64,000 bases of DNA from Aminicella lysinilytica (GTDB lineage: Bacteria; Bacillota; Clostridia; Peptostreptococcales; Anaerovoracaceae), in NCBI RefSeq assembly GCF_004362975.1, contig NZ_SNXO01000004.1:33297-97296 (forward strand), given 5' to 3'. Within the stretch, counting starts at the first letter, position 1. Each line of letters starts with the position of its first letter. The position numbers and the translations under genes were made by a program. Positions 60,292 through 64,000 of the stretch are shown here, piece by piece. The notes under the pieces are model-generated. The model worked only from the letters and a program-made list of their open reading frames with translations. It was not told where the DNA came from and ran no database searches.

Positions 60292-61659
60292 CTTCCTTTT
60301 CAATGACATAAATACTCCGGCGATGCAGAGTACTATGAATATGTAGAAACACTTGTGCATAGTAGACACCAGCATTGTCGGCGGTGCTTCCGCCAGACCC
60401 ATATCGCCAAGGTTAAGACCTACGACTATAGTGACTATGGCCATGCTCGATGAATGACCTACTGTTCGCATAGTAGCCAGAATAGAGTTGGCCACACTAT
60501 AGTCCTCTTTGCTGACACAGCTCATAACCGCATTGGTGTTAGGCGATGAAAATAACGCGAATCCGAAACCTACTATTATCATAGTAACAACTATATACCA
60601 GATTGGCATATTCACAGTCAGCATAGAGAACAGCACCAGACCCACTACACAGAGAGCCATGCCGGCACTGGCCAGTTTATATGGAGGTACTCTGTCTGAG
60701 AGCTTTCCCATAAGCGGTGAGAAGGCTGCCTGTACAGCCGGCATTACTATCAGGATCAAGCCGGCAGTTTGAGAAGTATATCCCATTACAATCTGCAGAT
60801 AAATACTTACCAGATAACTGATGGCAAAGGTGGCCCCGTAATTGAGCAGGGCCGATAGATTTGACAGAGTGAATACTGCGTCATGTGAGAACATAGTCAC
60901 GCGTATGACAGGATCCGCAGCCTTTCTTTCTACCATAACAAAAAGCACACATAAAATAAGTCCGCCCGTCATGATCATCCAGCCATACTTTGAGATAGAA
61001 AGATTCGTCAGACCATAGAGGAAAGCAATTATCATAACTATGTACAGGATATTGCCGGCCAGATCGAAATCGACTGACAGGACCTCAGTCTGACGTTCAG
61101 GTGCGCCTATGATTGCCAGCACCAGTGCGGCTATTGCTACGCCGCAGGTGACGAAGAAAATCGACTGCCAGCCAAGTCTGGTGTTCAGTACCCCGCCGAC
61201 TACAGGCCCTACGGACAGGCCCACATATACGGCTGCTGTTGACAGGCCCAGAACTCTTCCCCTCTCAGATCCCGGGAAAACGCTGATAAGTATAGCGTTG
61301 TTAGTCGAAAAAATCATAGCTGCTGCCACGCCCTGCAACACTCTTAAAGCAAGCAGCATCCATATAGTGGTAGAAAAAGCACATAAAAAAGACAAGACCG
61401 CAAAAGTGCTGATCCCGATAATAAGCACCTTCCGCCTGCCTTTTGCATCTGCTATCTTACCCATAGGAACGCTGAAGGCCGCCACCGCTATGGTGAAAGC
61501 CGTGACCACCCAGCCGACCATGGCGCCACTGACTTGAAACTGCTCCTCAAGATTCGGTATGGACAGATTCAGGGCGCTACCCATGAATGTAGTGATAAAC
61601 GATGTCACTACAGCCATGCGGAGCACATTATGCTGTTTTTTTTCTTGAACTTTATCCAT
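60283..61659 (-). CDS. MFS drug-efflux-type transporter (DHA2 group)
   Basis: A 458-residue membrane protein with 14 predicted helices, the EmrB/QacA architecture. It has FMGSALNLSIPNLEEQF in helix 1, the motif A loop PMGKIADAKGRRKVLIIG near 65, and LALRVLQGVAAAMIFSTNNAILISVFP (motif B region). GLSVGPVVGGVLNTRLGWQSIFFV is motif C, typical of drug:proton antiporters. The substrate is unknown; drugs, bile acids or metabolites are possible. It lies 26 bases after the metA-lysC fusion gene and may be cotranscribed. The stop codon is part of palindrome C. Confidence 0.9.
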   Translation of the reverse strand: MDKVQEKKQHNVLRMAVVTSFITTFMGSALNLSIPNLEEQFQVSGAMVGWVVTAFTIAVAAFSVPMGKIADAKGRRKVLIIGISTFAVLSFLCAFSTTIWMLLALRVLQGVAAAMIFSTNNAILISVFPGSERGRVLGLSTAAVYVGLSVGPVVGGVLNTRLGWQSIFFVTCGVAIAALVLAIIGAPERQTEVLSVDFDLAGNILYIVMIIAFLYGLTNLSISKYGWMIMTGGLILCVLFVMVERKAADPVIRVTMFSHDAVFTLSNLSALLNYGATFAISYLVSIYLQIVMGYTSQTAGLILIVMPAVQAAFSPLMGKLSDRVPPYKLASAGMALCVVGLVLFSMLTVNMPIWYIVVTMIIVGFGFALFSSPNTNAVMSCVSKEDYSVANSILATMRTVGHSSSMAIVTIVVGLNLGDMGLAEAPPTMLVSTMHKCFYIFIVLCIAGVFMSLKRKTK

Positions 61660-61685
61660 AAATCGGCCCGATCCTGCCTCGCTTC

Positions 61686-63944
61686 CTACTTCTTGGTGAA
61701 CTCCGTATATATAGCTCTGACTGCTGCCAGATAATCCTTATCGTTGATGCCAAGGAGCATACTTATACCCGTTGAGCCATGGTCGATAAGCTTGACGTTG
61801 ATTCTTTTGCTGGCAAGGGCACCCAGCACCTTCACAGCAATTGCCGGAGATGTGGCCATTTCCCGGCCCACTACGGCTACCATTGCCAGGCCGTTATCAG
61901 CAGTGACCTTGGATGCGCCTGTGGATGTCTTGATTATCTCGCTGATCTCATGGATCCTGCCTTTGATTTCCGCTTCATGTACGATCACATTAAGCGCGTC
62001 AACACCCGATAGGATGTTTACTATTCCTATACCTTTATCAGCAAATATTTTCATAATATCAGTTCTTATGGCTGGCTTCTCGTTAAGGCGATCCTTTTCC
62101 ACAACTATGCTTGTGTACCCGCCATGACCGGAAATGCCTGAGATCTGCAGTACTGTCTGATAATAATCAGCGTTCTTCACTATGAGCGTACCTGGATCTT
62201 CTGGTTTGTCTGTGTTCTTGATGTTGATAGGAATTCCTACCTTCCTCACCGGGAATACCGAATCCTCCTGCATGACCTCGGCTCCCATGACAGAAAGTTC
62301 ACGGAGCTCTTTGTATGTAATTATAGGCACGGCCAGTGGATCGCGTACTATCTTCGGATCAGCCATGAGCATCCCGCTGACATCTGTCCAGTTTTCATAG
62401 AGATCTGCCGAGGCCGCCTCTGCCACAATGGCGCCGGTAATATCAGACCCACCTCTTGGGAAAGTGCATATTCTCCCTGCCGGGTCTGTGCCGTAAAACC
62501 CCGGTATCACGGCGTTCTCATGGTTTTCAAGCTCGTACGCAATAGCTTTCTCTGTTTTATCAGCCAGGAATTCCCCTTTGTCGTCAAAAAATACTATGCC
62601 GGCGGCGTCAACAAAATCGTAATTCAGGCAAGCGCTCATTATCTTAGCGCAGAGGTATTCTCCGCGGCTTATGAGATATGGGTCACCGGCTCCCTCTCCG
62701 TAATTCCTGTATATTTCCTTCATTTCATTGTCAAGGTCGAAATCTATTCCAAGTCCTCGAATTATCTCGCGAAATCTGGTGGCGATTTTTATTAGAAGGC
62801 CTTCCTTATCCTCATCGGGATCTGTGCATTTAATAAGCATGTCTGTTACCTTGGAATCGTTGTTCCTGCGCTTTCCCGGCGCTGAAACCACCACGAACCT
62901 CCTCGTGTCCTCACTCTTAACAATTGCAGCCGCCTTCTTGAACTGGACTGCATTAGCAAGGGATGATCCCCCGAACTTGACAACCTTCAGATCTGCCGCT
63001 TCCTGTATGACAGGCGCCAGATCCTCCTCGTGGATCATCCTGATATCATAAGGTGTTGACTGATATACGAAGTAGTTGAGCCAGTTGGAATACAGCAGAT
63101 TGGCGCAGGAACGCCACCGAACTACCGGTTCCCTGGTATCATCGTCATCAGGGAAATAATTACAAGGCACAGCAGGATCCAAGCCCTCTTCTTTATCCCT
63201 CTCATATTCCTTCAGCAGCGTGTCCCAGTCATATTCCGAATGGCCCATGACGAATATCTGCCTGTCGCTTTCAGATTTAACGCAGAAGACTCCCGCCTCA
63301 TCTGAGCTGGCGATTATTTTCAGAGCCGGCACCGCCTCTATATCCTCCCTCAGAACTGTGGTGTTCCTCGAATGAGGCACATAAAAAGTATCGTCAAAAC
63401 CTCTGAAAAGCATGCCGTTCTTATAGTCCAGATGGTGTTCGAATACACCTGACAATTTTTCTTTAAGAATGTGTTTGCTTATGCCGTAGTGATAGTAAAG
63501 GCCTGCCTGAGCACCCCAGCAAATATGGAAAGTGCTGTGGACGTGGCTTTTGCTCCACTCCATTATCTCACAAAGTTCATCCCAGTAGTCGACTTCTTCG
63601 AAGTCCATAAGTTCCACAGGCGCGCCGGTTATTATCATGCCATCGTAATAATTATTGCGGACCTGGTCAAAGGTCTTGTAGAAGGCTATCATATGTTCTT
63701 CTGATGTATTGGCCGCTTTATGAGTGCTTGTCTGTAAAAGTTCCAGCTCCACCTGGAGCGGCGAGTTCCCGAGAAGTCTCGTAAGCTGTGTCTCTGTGTC
63801 GATTTTAGTCGGCATCAGATTCAATATTAAAATCTGCAGGGGCCTTATATCCTGAGTCATAGCCCTTACATCTGTCATAACGAAAACATTCTCACGGGTC
63901 AGCGTATCCACTGCCGGCAAATTATTAGGAACTTTAATTGGCAT
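61686..63944 (-). CDS. Homoserine O-acyltransferase (MetA) fused to aspartokinase
   Basis: A 752-residue fusion of two methionine-pathway enzymes. Residues 1-305 are a full MetA: catalytic Cys142 in [10 protein letters not shown], and His235 and Glu237 in [10 protein letters not shown]. Glu111 in [11 protein letters not shown] is the residue that in studied MetA proteins gives acetyl-CoA rather than succinyl-CoA use. Residues about 319-752 are an aspartokinase: [17 protein letters not shown] (kinase start), [12 protein letters not shown] and [16 protein letters not shown], followed by two ACT domains (about 605-745) for feedback control. The aspartokinase has no other copy in the window. Both parts look intact, with no stop or frameshift at the join. 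ATG 63944 follows AAGGAGACG. Confidence 0.95.
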   Translation of the reverse strand: MPIKVPNNLPAVDTLTRENVFVMTDVRAMTQDIRPLQILILNLMPTKIDTETQLTRLLGNSPLQVELELLQTSTHKAANTSEEHMIAFYKTFDQVRNNYYDGMIITGAPVELMDFEEVDYWDELCEIMEWSKSHVHSTFHICWGAQAGLYYHYGISKHILKEKLSGVFEHHLDYKNGMLFRGFDDTFYVPHSRNTTVLREDIEAVPALKIIASSDEAGVFCVKSESDRQIFVMGHSEYDWDTLLKEYERDKEEGLDPAVPCNYFPDDDDTREPVVRWRSCANLLYSNWLNYFVYQSTPYDIRMIHEEDLAPVIQEAADLKVVKFGGSSLANAVQFKKAAAIVKSEDTRRFVVVSAPGKRRNNDSKVTDMLIKCTDPDEDKEGLLIKIATRFREIIRGLGIDFDLDNEMKEIYRNYGEGAGDPYLISRGEYLCAKIMSACLNYDFVDAAGIVFFDDKGEFLADKTEKAIAYELENHENAVIPGFYGTDPAGRICTFPRGGSDITGAIVAEAASADLYENWTDVSGMLMADPKIVRDPLAVPIITYKELRELSVMGAEVMQEDSVFPVRKVGIPINIKNTDKPEDPGTLIVKNADYYQTVLQISGISGHGGYTSIVVEKDRLNEKPAIRTDIMKIFADKGIGIVNILSGVDALNVIVHEAEIKGRIHEISEIIKTSTGASKVTADNGLAMVAVVGREMATSPAIAVKVLGALASKRINVKLIDHGSTGISMLLGINDKDYLAAVRAIYTEFTKK

Positions 63945-63970
63945 ATATTCGTCTCCTTGCTGTATATTTA

Positions 63971-63986
63971 TGCGGTTTGTTCCGCA
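63971..63986 (-). promoter_or_regulatory. Small hairpin in the leader of the metA-lysC fusion
   Basis: TGCGG-N6-CCGCA about 27 bases before the ATG. The leader runs out of the window, so a riboswitch upstream can be neither confirmed nor excluded. Confidence 0.3.
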
Positions 63987-64000
63987 AATGATGCATACAG

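Noticed and set aside
63945..64000. SAM or other riboswitch before the metA-lysC fusion
   Set aside because: Only 56 bases of leader are in the window; no conserved riboswitch core can be seen.

Overview
The window looks like the chromosome of an anaerobic, gut-type Clostridium relative (Firmicutes, class Clostridia; something near Anaerovoracaceae or Mogibacterium is my inference). The evidence is pyruvate carboxylase, an indolepyruvate:ferredoxin oxidoreductase, a butyryl-CoA:acetate-type CoA-transferase, CIRCE/HrcA heat-shock control, a T-box, a cobalamin riboswitch, surface proteins with FN3-like repeats, and sigma-A promoters with 17-base spacers. Almost everything is housekeeping or metabolism. 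I see no rRNA, tRNA, insertion sequence, prophage or CRISPR array.

Layout. 1-8.4 kb (minus): partial pyruvate carboxylase, MscS channel and TypA, preceded by the ung-lemA-DUF2207-zincin unit. 8.6-10 kb: a CoA-transferase on the plus strand, followed by two large palindromic elements. 10.5-15 kb (minus): DUF6873, radical SAM, ACT, UPF0210 and ferredoxin-type aldo/keto reductase. 15-18.2 kb (minus): a cobalamin riboswitch followed by two secreted FN3 proteins. 18.3-22.2 kb (minus): argH, malic enzyme and fumC, a possible route from argininosuccinate through fumarate and malate to pyruvate. 22.4-27.2 kb: a D-cysteine desulfhydrase-like enzyme, a DnaJ-domain/DUF5685 pair, a secreted GH25 lysozyme and an EF-hand mini-protein. 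27.4-32 kb: one palindromic element, then a polyamine ABC operon (regulator-potABCD). 32-36.5 kb: gntR-iorA-iorB and a fused HipB-HipA-like gene. 36.6-39.4 kb: YfcC transporter and peptidase T. 39.7-49.1 kb: lepA-hemW-glpK and hrcA-grpE-dnaK-dnaJ. 49.2-55.2 kb: rpsT, deoD, a BTAD regulator, murE, nadE and a nicotinamidase-like hydrolase. 55.4-58.2 kb: an AIM24-family protein and proBA. 58.2-60 kb: a Trp-type T-box in front of a stand-alone trpB2. 60.3-63.9 kb: an MFS exporter and a MetA-aspartokinase fusion.

The strongest candidate for something undescribed is a family of four long imperfect palindromes of about 260-310 bases, at 9955-10216, 10276-10560, 27356-27655 and 59983-60291. They share short sequence blocks, but their paired arms differ between copies in a compensating way and their tips are unrelated hairpins. 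In three copies the outer stem takes in the last codons and stop codon of the neighbouring gene, and the opposite arm mirrors that gene end. At 59983-60291 two unrelated convergent genes share the same 12 terminal bases as inverted copies.

Other notable points are: a homoserine acyltransferase fused in one chain to a two-ACT aspartokinase; a HipB-HipA fusion with its own operator and an in-frame internal start that could release the kinase alone; B12-controlled secreted propeller and FN3 proteins; a BTAD regulator ending in a degenerate GGDEF-like domain; and two promoters (ung and the DUF6873 gene) placed so that the mRNA should begin at or next to the start codon. All function calls come from reading motifs and family knowledge; no searches were run.
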